Under the pieces are notes generated by a model. It searched no databases. It saw only the letters and a program-made list of their open reading frames with translations, and was not told the DNA's origin. A stretch of 64,000 bases of DNA from JAIQFF01 sp963822555 (GTDB lineage Bacteria; Acidobacteriota; Terriglobia; Terriglobales; Acidobacteriaceae), in the NCBI GenBank assembly GCA_963822555.1, contig CAWGHY010000002.1:3224001-3288000 (forward strand). The letters are read 5' to 3'. The position numbers and the translations under genes were made by a program. Positions 18,460 through 26,624 of this stretch are shown here, piece by piece (positions within the stretch are counted from its first letter, which is position 1; the number at the start of each line of letters is the position of its first letter).

Positions 18460-19463
18460 GCGCAGCTTCATCCAGCAGATGGACCCGATGGATGCCGGGC
18501 GGAGGAAGAAACATCGGCCTGCTGGTAACGCTGGTTCTCGGCCTGCTATTGATCTCGCTGTTCAGCCCGCAATATCTCAGCCTGGATAATGCGCTGGTTG
18601 TGGCCCTGCAGATCTCGTTCGTCGGAATCGCGGCCCTGGGCACGGCTTCGCTGATCATCGGCGGGAACGTAGATCTCTCCATCGGCTCGCAATACGCTTT
18701 GTGCGCGGTCTCGGCCGCGATGCTGGCTAAGGAATTGCCGGCCCCACTCTCGTGGATTGCGGGCATTCTCTTAGGCGCGGCGCTGGGATTGATCAATGGG
18801 CTGATGGTCTGGCGCATCAACATTTCTCCCATCATCATCACGCTTGGAACTTTGACGATTTATCGCGGCATCGCGCTGCGCGTCACGAATGGATTCGGAG
18901 TGCGGGGAGTGCCAAAATCGTTTTCATGGTTTGGCCAGGCGAAGTTTCTGAACATACCTCTGCCCATCTGGGTGCTGGTTCTATTCGCGCTTATCGCACA
19001 TTTGATTCTGCACTACACGACGCAGGGCAGACACCTGTTTGCTTTCGGTGGGAACAAGCAGGCAGCGGAAGCCGCAGGAATCAATGGCCGCCGGCTGGTG
19101 CTGACCAGTTTCGCATTGAACGGGGCGCTGGTTGGAACATCCGCGGTGTTGGCGGCGAGTCGCTTCGGCACCGCGGCTCCAACTTTCGGAAACGGTTTTG
19201 AACTCGACGTCATCGCTGCTGTAATCCTGGGCGGCGTCGCTTTCACCGGAGGAGAAGGATCAATCACCGGCGTGATGCTGGCCGTTATTCTTCTGGGCGT
19301 GATTAATAGTGGATTGATCTCGACAGGAATCGATCCGCACTACGCGCAGGTGGTGAAAGGCGCCGCGCTGGTGATCGCCGTCACCCTGGATCAACTCACG
19401 CAGGAACAGCAGGAACGTCACCGGAAAAAATTGGCCTTCCAGGAACGTTCCCCTGCTGCTTAG
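18456..19463 (+). CDS. Sugar ABC transporter permease (RbsC/FrcC-like)
   Basis: This is a 335-residue membrane protein with 8-10 predicted helices. The CUT2 permease blocks GGNVDLSIGSQYAL (about 68) and the late loop NGFELDVIAAVILGG (about 245) with GGEGSITGVMLAV are diagnostic. It forms the homodimeric channel for the importer encoded just upstream. Its start overlaps the ATPase stop (ATGA). The operon ends here, 18 bp short of the convergent IclR gene. No separate terminator was recognised in that gap. Confidence 0.9.
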   Translation: MSAASSSRWTRWMPGGGRNIGLLVTLVLGLLLISLFSPQYLSLDNALVVALQISFVGIAALGTASLIIGGNVDLSIGSQYALCAVSAAMLAKELPAPLSWIAGILLGAALGLINGLMVWRINISPIIITLGTLTIYRGIALRVTNGFGVRGVPKSFSWFGQAKFLNIPLPIWVLVLFALIAHLILHYTTQGRHLFAFGGNKQAAEAAGINGRRLVLTSFALNGALVGTSAVLAASRFGTAAPTFGNGFELDVIAAVILGGVAFTGGEGSITGVMLAVILLGVINSGLISTGIDPHYAQVVKGAALVIAVTLDQLTQEQQERHRKKLAFQERSPAA

Positions 19464-19481
19464 AGTTTTTCTAGCGAATCA

Positions 19482-20300
19482 TTAAGCTGGGACGTGTCCG
19501 CGAATGGTAGCGGCAAATCCTCGAGCCAGATAAATCATCTCGCGCGCCAGCGTGGACACTCGGGGGCTCGGAATCTGACCCGTTGAACCGCGTACTGAAA
19601 CCGAAGCAACTACCGCGCCGATGGGATCGATCACCGGAACCGCGATTGCCCTGACTCCGGCAACCTGTTCTTCATCGTTTACCGCAAATCCATTGGCCCG
19701 TACCAGGGCAAGATGAGCTTTCAACGCCGTTAGCGAAGAAATTGTTCTGGGAGTAAACCGCGCCAACTCTCTGCCTCCGAACAGCTTGTCCAGTTCTTTA
19801 TCGGAGAGTGTCGAGATGAGCGCTTTCCCCTGCGCAGTACAGTGCAAGTCAATGTGGCGGCCGATCCAGGCGCCGCCGCCTGCATCCTGAAAAGACTCTA
19901 CTTTCGCGATGATGACTGCCTCTGCGCCGCGCTGTACCGTGGCGGTCGCGGTGAGATTGAAGCGGGCTGCAATTTGTCGCAAGTAGGGCGTAACCTGCGT
20001 TCTCAGGTTCAGCTCCGCGGGACTGGCGCTGGCGACGTCCGCTAGACGCAAACCGAGCAGGTAGTGTCGTCCGTCGGTGCCGCGCTGTACATAACCGCGG
20101 GTCACGAGAGTGTGAATAAGATAATGGGTGGTGCTCTTCGGAATATTCAGCTTTCGACTCAACTCCGAAAGCGTCAACCCCTGTTGTGAGTTAGCCAGCA
20201 GTTCAAAAAGGCTCATGGCCCGATCGACAGCCGGAAGCCGAAAATCCTGACTCTCCAGCAACGTCTCGGCCACTGGAATACATATGTCCTGTTTGCTCAT
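19482..20300 (-). CDS. IclR-family transcriptional regulator
   Basis: The 272-residue protein has an N-terminal winged helix-turn-helix (about 22-95: LTLSELSRKLNIPKSTTHYLIHTLVTRGYV). An IclR effector domain follows (about 100-265, with HLHCTAQGKALIS-like and VAGVRAIAVPVID blocks; the first reads DLHCTAQGKAL). A Gly-rich ribosome site lies 7 bp before the ATG. It is divergent from the 16-gene catabolic operon and convergent with the ABC operon. It is the only transcription factor recognised in the window. Several IclR regulators (PobR, PcaU, PcaR) act as activators on GTTCGAT-type palindromes, recalled from the literature. It is therefore the best candidate to bind the TTCA-N6-TGAA sites (inference). 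Confidence 0.92.
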   Translation of the reverse strand: MSKQDICIPVAETLLESQDFRLPAVDRAMSLFELLANSQQGLTLSELSRKLNIPKSTTHYLIHTLVTRGYVQRGTDGRHYLLGLRLADVASASPAELNLRTQVTPYLRQIAARFNLTATATVQRGAEAVIIAKVESFQDAGGGAWIGRHIDLHCTAQGKALISTLSDKELDKLFGGRELARFTPRTISSLTALKAHLALVRANGFAVNDEEQVAGVRAIAVPVIDPIGAVVASVSVRGSTGQIPSPRVSTLAREMIYLARGFAATIRGHVPA

Positions 20301-20470
20301 TGCAGTACCCCCCGGGGCCCCACGCCCCCACTTGGCTCAAGCGCTCATGGGACACTCTCAAACTGGGAGCTGGGAGCGTCCACACCTGTGCCAAGGTAAT
20401 ACTGACGATCACAATTTCTCATACAGCGGACCTTTGGTCAATGACCAGAATTGCACCTAAGCACTCTCTG

Positions 20471-20518
20471 TTCAATAGGCTGAAATGAGTTGACACCCTA
20501 GTGATTAGCCTCTAAAAG
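20471..20518 (+). promoter_or_regulatory. Operator 3 and promoter of the 16-gene catabolic operon
   Basis: TTCAATAGGCTGAA lies at 20471-20484. A 5-bp gap leads to perfect TTGACA at 20490-20495, then a 17-bp spacer and TAAAAG at 20513-20518. The downstream start (GTG at 20598) is about 73 bp beyond the predicted RNA start. It lies in the intergenic region divergent from iclR, 171 bp from the iclR start, so the same site could feed back on the regulator. Confidence 0.82.
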
Positions 20519-20597
20519 GTTGCTTGGCGCAAGCATGCCTTAGCCGCGTTCGACCGCAAGTTATCACACCACCGGCGTGCCAAGATGGGAGATCGCA

Positions 20598-21563
20598 GTG
20601 AAACCTCCAAAGGGACTGGCAATGTCGCTCTATCGCGGCATGGTGGAGATTCGCGAGTTCGAACTTAAGGCTCGAGACATCTTTCGATCTGGCAAAATGC
20701 CAGGATTCATCCATGTCTATGTAGGGGAAGAAGCCATTGCCGTGGGAGTGTGCGCAAATTTGCGCACTGACGATTATGTAGCCAGCACCCATCGCGGACA
20801 CGGTCACGCGCTGGCAAAAGGAATTTCCGCCCGAGCGACAATGGCGGAGCTCATGGGCGCCGTCGATGGCTGTTCTGGAGGCCGGGGAGGGACCATGCAC
20901 CTCTACGAACCTTCGGTGGGCTTTCTGGGATCGAACGGCGTGGTCCCGCCGGGGATTTTGATCGGGGCGGGTGCCGCATTGAGCGCCAAGGTACGCGGTA
21001 GCGACCAGGTATCGGTTGCGTTTTTCGGCGACGGTGCAGTTAATAACGGTGCTTTTCATGAAGGTCTCAACCTCGCCGCGACCTGGAACTTGCCAGTGCT
21101 GTTCGTCTGCGAGAACAATCTGTACGCCACCGAAATGCCCTTCGAACAAGCTACCAAGAACACGAGCGTGGCCAGCCGTGCCGCAGCCTACAAAATTCCT
21201 GGTGTGACCGTGGATGGAAACGACGTTCTGGACGTGTACGCGAAAGCCGGCGAGGCGGTCGAACGGGCGCGCCGGGGTGAGGGTCCAACCCTGCTTGAAT
21301 GTTTAACGTACCGCTGGTTTGGCCATCACGAGGGCGATCCTGGCACGTCGTATCGCACCAAGGAAGAAGTCGCGGCCTGGAGGAAAAGAGATCCCATCCT
21401 CGGACTGCGCGAAAAAGCTATCGCTTCGTCGTGGGCGACAGCGGCGGAATTTGATGAGGTCGACAGCGAAGTAAATCGAGTGATTCAGGACGCAGCTACG
21501 TTCGCGGTTGATGACCCTCAGCCCGACGTGAGCACCGCGCTGGACCACGTTTTTTCAAGCTAG
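20598..21563 (+). CDS. Thiamine-pyrophosphate-dependent 2-oxoacid/acetoin dehydrogenase E1 component, alpha subunit
   Basis: The product is about 321 residues. The thiamine-diphosphate motif GDGAVNNGAFHEGLNLAA...ENNLYA (GDG to NN) lies near residues 143-175. The conserved GGRGGTMHLY block lies near residue 95 and HRGHGHALAKG near 65. These mark the alpha subunit of the heterotetrameric E1 of pyruvate, branched-chain or acetoin dehydrogenases. Here it works with the beta subunit immediately downstream to decarboxylate a 2-oxo substrate and load the lipoyl E2. The frame is open from GTG 20577; GTG 20598, 6 bp after GGGAG, is preferred. It is the first gene of the long plus-strand operon. The exact 2-oxo substrate is not determined by sequence. 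Confidence 0.88.
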   Translation: MKPPKGLAMSLYRGMVEIREFELKARDIFRSGKMPGFIHVYVGEEAIAVGVCANLRTDDYVASTHRGHGHALAKGISARATMAELMGAVDGCSGGRGGTMHLYEPSVGFLGSNGVVPPGILIGAGAALSAKVRGSDQVSVAFFGDGAVNNGAFHEGLNLAATWNLPVLFVCENNLYATEMPFEQATKNTSVASRAAAYKIPGVTVDGNDVLDVYAKAGEAVERARRGEGPTLLECLTYRWFGHHEGDPGTSYRTKEEVAAWRKRDPILGLREKAIASSWATAAEFDEVDSEVNRVIQDAATFAVDDPQPDVSTALDHVFSS

Positions 21564-21580
21564 ACACTGGATAGGAAAAA

Positions 21581-22618
21581 ATGGGTGGAGTGAAGACGGC
21601 GTCCGAAGCTGAAACCGGCCAACCAGCCGACAAACAGCGTTTGATCACCTATGCGGAGGCCGGAGTCGAGGCCATCCGCGAAGAGATGCGTCGCGATTCG
21701 AGCATCTTCTACATGGGACAGGGCATTGGCCCGCGCGGGGGGAATTTTCAGCAGAGCCGCGGCTTGTGGGCCGAATTCGGCGGCGAGCGGGTACGCGACA
21801 CTCCGATCGCGGAACGCGGTCAAACCGGGCTCGGCATCGGTGCCGCGCTCGCGGGCAGCCATCCTATCGTCGACATCGTCTTTCTGGATTTCGTCCTCGA
21901 GGCGATCTGCGAAATCATCCAGCAGGCCTCTACCATCCATTACATCTCGGATGGAAAGTTTAAAGTTCCCGTGGTGGTGCGCGCCGCGGGCGGTGGCATA
22001 CGCAGCACAGGCCCGCATCACTCCCACACTTTCTATTCTTTCTTCATGCACATTCCGGGATTGAAAGTGGCTCTGCCGTCCACGCCATTCGACGTCAAGG
22101 GTCTGATGAAAACGACTCTGCGTGATCCGAACCCGGTCATTTTTATCGAGCACAAAGCTCTCTACAACATCAAAGGCCATGTCCCCGAAGAAGAGTATCT
22201 GATTCCCTTTGGACAAGCGGTGGTGCGCCGTCCTGGAGAGCACGTCACGCTGGTCGCCATGAGCCAGATGGTGCATCGGGCCATGCAGGCGGCGGTGCGT
22301 CTGGAGCAGGAAGGCATCTCGGTCGAAGTGATCGATCCGCGTACCCTGGCTCCCTTCGACAAGGAAACCATCTTGACCTCGGTGGCGAAGACGGGTCACC
22401 TGGTGATTGTGGATGAAGCTTACGCATCCTGCGGTGTCTCCGCGGAGATAGCTGCCATCGTTGCCAGCGAAGCGTTGTACGAACTCGATGCACCGATACT
22501 GAGAGTCTGCACTCTACCGGCGCCACATGCCTTTAGCCCGTCCCTGGACAACTACTTGGTTCCCTCGGTTGACCGAATCGTGAGCGAAGTGGCCGCCCTC
22601 GTCGGGAAGAAACTCTAG
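21581..22618 (+). CDS. 2-oxoacid/acetoin dehydrogenase E1 component, beta subunit
   Basis: The 345-residue protein has the transketolase pyrimidine-binding domain (TYAEAGVEAIREEMRRDSSIFYMGQGIG from residue 23, and TPIAERGQTGLGIGAALAG near 75). The C-terminal transketolase domain has VEVIDPRTLAPFDKETI near 245. It pairs with the alpha subunit 17 bp upstream and with E2 58 bp downstream. The order E1alpha-E1beta-E2 is usual for PDH/AcoABC-type clusters. Residues 1-20 are a loose extension not typical of the family. Confidence 0.9.
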   Translation: MGGVKTASEAETGQPADKQRLITYAEAGVEAIREEMRRDSSIFYMGQGIGPRGGNFQQSRGLWAEFGGERVRDTPIAERGQTGLGIGAALAGSHPIVDIVFLDFVLEAICEIIQQASTIHYISDGKFKVPVVVRAAGGGIRSTGPHHSHTFYSFFMHIPGLKVALPSTPFDVKGLMKTTLRDPNPVIFIEHKALYNIKGHVPEEEYLIPFGQAVVRRPGEHVTLVAMSQMVHRAMQAAVRLEQEGISVEVIDPRTLAPFDKETILTSVAKTGHLVIVDEAYASCGVSAEIAAIVASEALYELDAPILRVCTLPAPHAFSPSLDNYLVPSVDRIVSEVAALVGKKL

Positions 22619-22676
22619 ATCCCGATTCCCCTTGGGGTGCATGATCGGGAGTGGTCTTTTTCAGGAGAACAGTCGT

Positions 22677-23939
22677 ATGAGTTTTGCAATCGTAATGCCT
22701 CAGCTCGGACTGACGATGGAGGAAGGCACCGTCAGCGGCTGGCTGAAGAAAACCGGCGATGCGGTCAAGAAGAACGAACCGCTCTTCAGCGTTTCGACGG
22801 ACAAGGTCGAAATGGATGTGGAGTCCGCGGTTGATGGCACCCTGGGCAAAATCATCGTGCCCGCCGGCGAAACCGTAAAAGTGGGGACTGTGCTCGCCTA
22901 CGTCGATGGCGGCGATGGCGAAGACATCACTGCGGTCGGCAGCGAACAGCCCTCTGAGGAAACGCTTGAAGAGGCATCCACGGTGCCTGAGGCCCCTGCA
23001 TCGAAAGCGTCGGCGACGGCGCGCGCAACCGAACCAGCCTCCGCCGATCGTGCTTCCGACGGTCGCGCCGCAAGTCCGCGAGCGGTCTCGCCCAGGGCGA
23101 AAAGACTGGCAAAAGAATTGGGAGTGGATCTGGCGACGGTGCGCGGGACCGGCGTCGATGGGCAGATTTCAGAAAAAGACATTCAGAGCGCTGCCGCCTC
23201 GGTAAAGAAAGTATCTTCGCCCGATGGCGGGCGTCGTCAGTTGATCGCCGAGAAATTAACTCTCAGCGTTCAAACCATTCCCACGTTTTCCGTCGCAGCC
23301 GAAATGAATGCCGAGAACTTGATCGCGCTTCATGAAAGTTTCAAACCCTCTCTCGCTCAGTCCGGCGGCATGAAGATAACCCTCACCGATCTGCTGTTGA
23401 TGTTGTTTGCTCAAGCCTTCAAGAGCAATCCGGAATTGAACGCGACGTGGGAAGGAAACACCGTTTCGAGTCGATCATCGGTGGACCTTGGTCTGGCGGT
23501 AGCCACACCAAAGGGAGTGGTTGCTCCGGTGATCCGCAATCTGGGCTCCGTTGATCTTCGGACCTTGGTAACGCGCCGAACCGAACTGGTGGAAAAAGCG
23601 CGGGCCGGTCGACTCTCTCTGGCGGATCTCGAGGGCGGAGTAGCAACGTTGAGCAACCTGGGCATGTACCGGGTCGATCAGTTCCAGGCGATCATCACAC
23701 CTGGCCAGAGTTCAATTCTCGCGGTTGGGCAAATTCGTAAACGGCCATGGGTCGAAGAGACTCTGACCGTGAAGCCGACTGTTATGCTGAACCTTACCGT
23801 CGACCATCGCGTGACCGATGGCGCAACTGGCGCGGCATTTCTGAGCAAGCTGGTCGATCTGATCGAAAATCCTCAAGGTTTCTCCTGGCAACCCACAACC
23901 GCTTCTGGCGATGGCGCAGGCCGGAGATCGAATGCCTAG
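22677..23939 (+). CDS. Dihydrolipoamide acyltransferase E2 component
   Basis: The start is at ATG 22677 (MSFAIVMPQLGLTMEEG) with AGGAGAA 9 bp upstream; the longer open frame adds 15 unlikely residues. The product is 420 residues. A lipoyl domain comes first (lipoylated Lys in STDKVEM, about 43), then an Ala/Glu-rich linker. A peripheral-subunit-binding domain follows (SPRAKRLAKELGVDLATVRGTG, about 138-160). The catalytic domain ends with DHRVTDGA (active His about 376). It receives the acyl group from E1 and transfers it to CoA. No E3 dihydrolipoamide dehydrogenase is encoded in the window, so E3 must come from elsewhere. The stop overlaps the following metallo-hydrolase gene by 8 bp. Confidence 0.9.
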   Translation: MSFAIVMPQLGLTMEEGTVSGWLKKTGDAVKKNEPLFSVSTDKVEMDVESAVDGTLGKIIVPAGETVKVGTVLAYVDGGDGEDITAVGSEQPSEETLEEASTVPEAPASKASATARATEPASADRASDGRAASPRAVSPRAKRLAKELGVDLATVRGTGVDGQISEKDIQSAAASVKKVSSPDGGRRQLIAEKLTLSVQTIPTFSVAAEMNAENLIALHESFKPSLAQSGGMKITLTDLLLMLFAQAFKSNPELNATWEGNTVSSRSSVDLGLAVATPKGVVAPVIRNLGSVDLRTLVTRRTELVEKARAGRLSLADLEGGVATLSNLGMYRVDQFQAIITPGQSSILAVGQIRKRPWVEETLTVKPTVMLNLTVDHRVTDGATGAAFLSKLVDLIENPQGFSWQPTTASGDGAGRRSNA

Positions 23940-24705
23940 CTTCACCGAGAAGATTGCACAACGTAAAGTAAAATCCGGAGAACTTGCCATCTACTGGCTC
24001 TGCCAGGCCGGCTTTGCCTTCAAAAGCAGCGCGAATGAGTTGGTGTACATCGATCCGTACTTCTCGGATGTGGTGGAACGGCTCATCGGATTCAAGCGCA
24101 TGATGTCCTGTCCCGTCCTTGCGGAAGAGGCCAACGCCGATATCATCGTTTGCACCCACGAGCACCTTGACCACATGGATACGGATGCATTGCCGGTGTT
24201 GGCAAAGAATCCCCGAACTCAGTTTGTCGGACCCATCGAGTGCATCAAGGAATTCACGAGACTGGGAATTCCGGCAGAACGGTGCCATCTGATGGATGAA
24301 GGTCAGAGCCTCACCCTGGGCAGCGTCGAGATCAATGCCGTGTACGCCGACCATGGTGAACTTGCGCCGGACGCACTGGGCATGGTCCTGAATTTCGGCG
24401 GCATCAAGGTCTATCACACCGGAGACACCGCCTATCGCCCGGATGAATTTGCTCCCGCCATCAAGATGCAGCCCGACGTTCTGATCCCCTGCATTAACGG
24501 CGCTTTCGGTAACATGGATGCGGAGGAATCGGCTAAGCTCACCAGCCTGGTAAATCCGCAAGTCGTGATTCCCAGCCACTTCTGGATGTTCGTCGAGCAA
24601 AACGGGCAGCCCGCGGTCTTCCTCGACCGCTGCAAAGAACTCGCGCCCAAAACCCAGGCGGTGCTGATGAAGCCGGGTGAGGAATTGTTGTTCAGGAAAC
24701 CATGA
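23932..24705 (+). CDS. UlaG-like metallo-beta-lactamase-fold hydrolase, candidate sugar-lactonase
   Basis: The start at ATG 23932 has GGAG 5 bp upstream; an open frame from 23911 is possible. The 257-residue protein shows the MBL metal motif THEHLDHMD near residue 75, and YADHGE with YHTGDTAY as further ligands. Closest in kind is UlaG, the L-ascorbate-6-phosphate lactonase, rather than RNase Z or glyoxalase II. Family knowledge gives lactone hydrolysis in the cytoplasm. In this operon, next to dehydrogenases and a sugar-acid dehydratase, it may open the aldonolactone made by a sugar dehydrogenase (inference). It overlaps E2 upstream by 8 bp and the next gene by 4 bp. Confidence 0.8.
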   Translation: MPSFTEKIAQRKVKSGELAIYWLCQAGFAFKSSANELVYIDPYFSDVVERLIGFKRMMSCPVLAEEANADIIVCTHEHLDHMDTDALPVLAKNPRTQFVGPIECIKEFTRLGIPAERCHLMDEGQSLTLGSVEINAVYADHGELAPDALGMVLNFGGIKVYHTGDTAYRPDEFAPAIKMQPDVLIPCINGAFGNMDAEESAKLTSLVNPQVVIPSHFWMFVEQNGQPAVFLDRCKELAPKTQAVLMKPGEELLFRKP

Positions 24706-25748
24706 AGCGCTCCAAGCTCATCGAAACACTCGACGCCATTGGCAAGCCCACTGAAACCTGGGAGAGCCCCGACGGCACCAAGGCGCTCGTTCTACCCTAT
24801 GGCGGACGAATCCTGGGCCTGTTCGCCCCCGGCGACGATGAAAGTTTCTTTTGGACCCACACCGCTCTCGCCGACGCCGGCACCGCGCGCGAGTTCTACG
24901 AAGGCAAGCAGTGGCACAACTCCGGCGGCGAGCGCACCTGGCTGGCTCCCGAGGTGGATTTTTTCTTTCCGGAGTTTCCGGATCTGAAGACTTACTTTCA
25001 GCAGCGCGAACTTGATCCCGGGCACTATGAGGTCTCCAAGAAAAACGGGGGATTCAGCTGGACCAACCGCGCCACCTTGAGCCTCTCCCGTACCAAGAAA
25101 AAAGTTGATCTCGAGATTACGAAATCGCTGACGCCAGCTTTGAATCCTCTTCGGTATGATCGTGAGCCCGCGGATGCAGCGGTGAAATATGCGGGCTATA
25201 CCCTGCACGCCACGCTTGAGATGAGAGGTCCGGACCCCACTCCGCAAGTCGGATTGTGGCACCTCGCCCAGATGCCGCATGGTGGAGACATGCTGGTCCC
25301 AACATTTTTCCGCAGCCAGCCCAAAATATATATGGGTACCATCAGCCGCGACGATCTTATCGTTGACGATCACCTGGTCAAGTACAGAATGCGGGCGAGC
25401 GGAGAGCACAAACTCGGGATTCGTGCAGCCGCCGTAACCGGACGCGCTGGCTACATCTACAGCACGGGCAGCGAAACTTCGCTCGTGGTCCGCAATTTCA
25501 GCGTAAATCCTTCGGCCGAGTACATCGACGTGCCCTGGGCGGAGACGGAGAATTTCGGCTTTGCTTTTCAGGCGTGCAATGTGAACAGCGGGTTAGGCGC
25601 GTTCAGCGAACTGGAATATCACGTGCCGGCGGTCGGGCCTCCGCAAGGCAGTTCGCGTTCAGAAGATCAATCTCAGATGTGGGCCTTTCGCGGACCGGAC
25701 GCGGCTGTCCGCTCGATTGCCCGGCGGCTGTTGGCAGCCGAAATCTAA
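24702..25748 (+). CDS. Conserved protein of unknown function, possible galactose-mutarotase-like fold
   Basis: This 348-residue cytoplasmic protein has no signal peptide or membrane span. Its N-terminal strand pattern (GTKALVLPYGGRILGLF, about 24-40) resembles the opening of aldose-1-epimerases. GGERTWLAPEVDFFFPEFPDL and LWHLAQMPHGGDMLVPTFF fit a large beta-sandwich. A specific family cannot be asserted; it may belong to a DUF related to sugar mutarotases. Overlapping the lactonase-like gene by 4 bp, it may interconvert anomers or act on the same lactone (inference). Candidate acidic and His residues are scattered and no catalytic set was assigned. Confidence 0.6.
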   Translation: MKRSKLIETLDAIGKPTETWESPDGTKALVLPYGGRILGLFAPGDDESFFWTHTALADAGTAREFYEGKQWHNSGGERTWLAPEVDFFFPEFPDLKTYFQQRELDPGHYEVSKKNGGFSWTNRATLSLSRTKKKVDLEITKSLTPALNPLRYDREPADAAVKYAGYTLHATLEMRGPDPTPQVGLWHLAQMPHGGDMLVPTFFRSQPKIYMGTISRDDLIVDDHLVKYRMRASGEHKLGIRAAAVTGRAGYIYSTGSETSLVVRNFSVNPSAEYIDVPWAETENFGFAFQACNVNSGLGAFSELEYHVPAVGPPQGSSRSEDQSQMWAFRGPDAAVRSIARRLLAAEI

Positions 25749-25778
25749 TAAGGGATCATACTTTCACAGGAGCAAGGC

Positions 25779-26549
25779 ATGCGGTTGCAGGGTAAGACAG
25801 CGATCATAACCGGAGCAGGGTCCGGGATCGGAGAAGCTTCGGCCAGAATTTTCGCCAGGGAGGGCGCGCGGGTTGCGGTCATCGATCGCGACAAAGAGGG
25901 CGGGAAAAAAGTCGCGGATGAAATTGGGGCGTCGAGCTTCTTTCTCAGCGCCGATGTGGCCAGCGCCGCCGACATCGAAGCGATGAGCCGGACGGTACTG
26001 GAAAAGTTCGGCCACATCGACATCCTCTTCAACAATGCCGGAGTCTCTTGCGTGGGTGCGCTGCACGAGACCTCGGAAGAGGAATGGGACCGGGTAATGG
26101 CAATCAACACCAAGGGCATCTACCTCGCGTGTAAATACATCGTGCCCATCATGCTGAAGCAGAAAGCCGGCTGCATCATCAACATGGCTTCGGGAGCTGC
26201 AGTGCTGGGACTGGCGCAGCGCGCCGCCTACTCTGCCTCGAAAGGCGCTGTGTATTCGCTTACCCGGGCCATGCAAGCCGATTATTGCCGCTCCGGCATA
26301 CGGGTGAACTCGCTTGTCCCCGGCACCATCTACACTCCGTTTGTCGAAGGCTATCTGAAAAAGCATTATGCCGATAATCTTGAGAAGGCAACGGACAATC
26401 TGAAGAAACGTCAGCTTTCCGGGACCCTCGGAACTCCTGAGGACGTTGCCTATGCCGCTCTCTACCTGGCATCCGATGAAGCCAAGTATGTCTACGGAAG
26501 CGGCCTGATGGTGGATGGCGGCTTCGCGGCAGGAAAAATTTTTGATTAA
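25779..26549 (+). CDS. Short-chain dehydrogenase/reductase (SDR 1)
   Basis: The 256-residue classical SDR has the nucleotide motif TGAGSGIGEASA (about 13-24), NNAG (about 86), a catalytic Ser in INMASGAA, and YSASK (Tyr/Lys about 152-156). Asp (VAVIDRDKEGG) after beta-2 favours NAD(H). Members with this profile oxidise sugars or 3-deoxy-sugar acids. In a diketo pathway it would be either the sugar 1-dehydrogenase or the 2-keto-3-deoxy-acid 4-dehydrogenase (inference). An AGGAGCAAGGC site precedes the start. It is followed by a 75-bp gap containing a strong hairpin, then the FAH-family gene. Confidence 0.88.
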   Translation: MRLQGKTAIITGAGSGIGEASARIFAREGARVAVIDRDKEGGKKVADEIGASSFFLSADVASAADIEAMSRTVLEKFGHIDILFNNAGVSCVGALHETSEEEWDRVMAINTKGIYLACKYIVPIMLKQKAGCIINMASGAAVLGLAQRAAYSASKGAVYSLTRAMQADYCRSGIRVNSLVPGTIYTPFVEGYLKKHYADNLEKATDNLKKRQLSGTLGTPEDVAYAALYLASDEAKYVYGSGLMVDGGFAAGKIFD

Positions 26550-26558
26550 TGTAGCACC

Positions 26559-26591
26559 GCGTCCCGGCGGCCCGAACCGCGGGCGGGACGC
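26559..26591 (+). repeat. GC-rich REP-like hairpin inside the operon
   Basis: There is a perfect 8-bp stem, GCGTCCCG (26559-26566) against CGGGACGC (26584-26591), with further pairing in the interior. It occupies much of the SDR-FAH intergenic gap. No T-run follows, so it is more likely an mRNA-stabilising or attenuating hairpin, or a REP element, than a full terminator. Confidence 0.6.
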
Positions 26592-26624
26592 CCGTATCAA
26601 TACTACTGAGAGAGAGGGTTGTTC

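Noticed and set aside
20301..20340. Very GC-rich GGGGCCCC stretch upstream of iclR as an operator
   Set aside because: It coincides with the ribosome-binding region of iclR, is unique in the window and has no partner copy.
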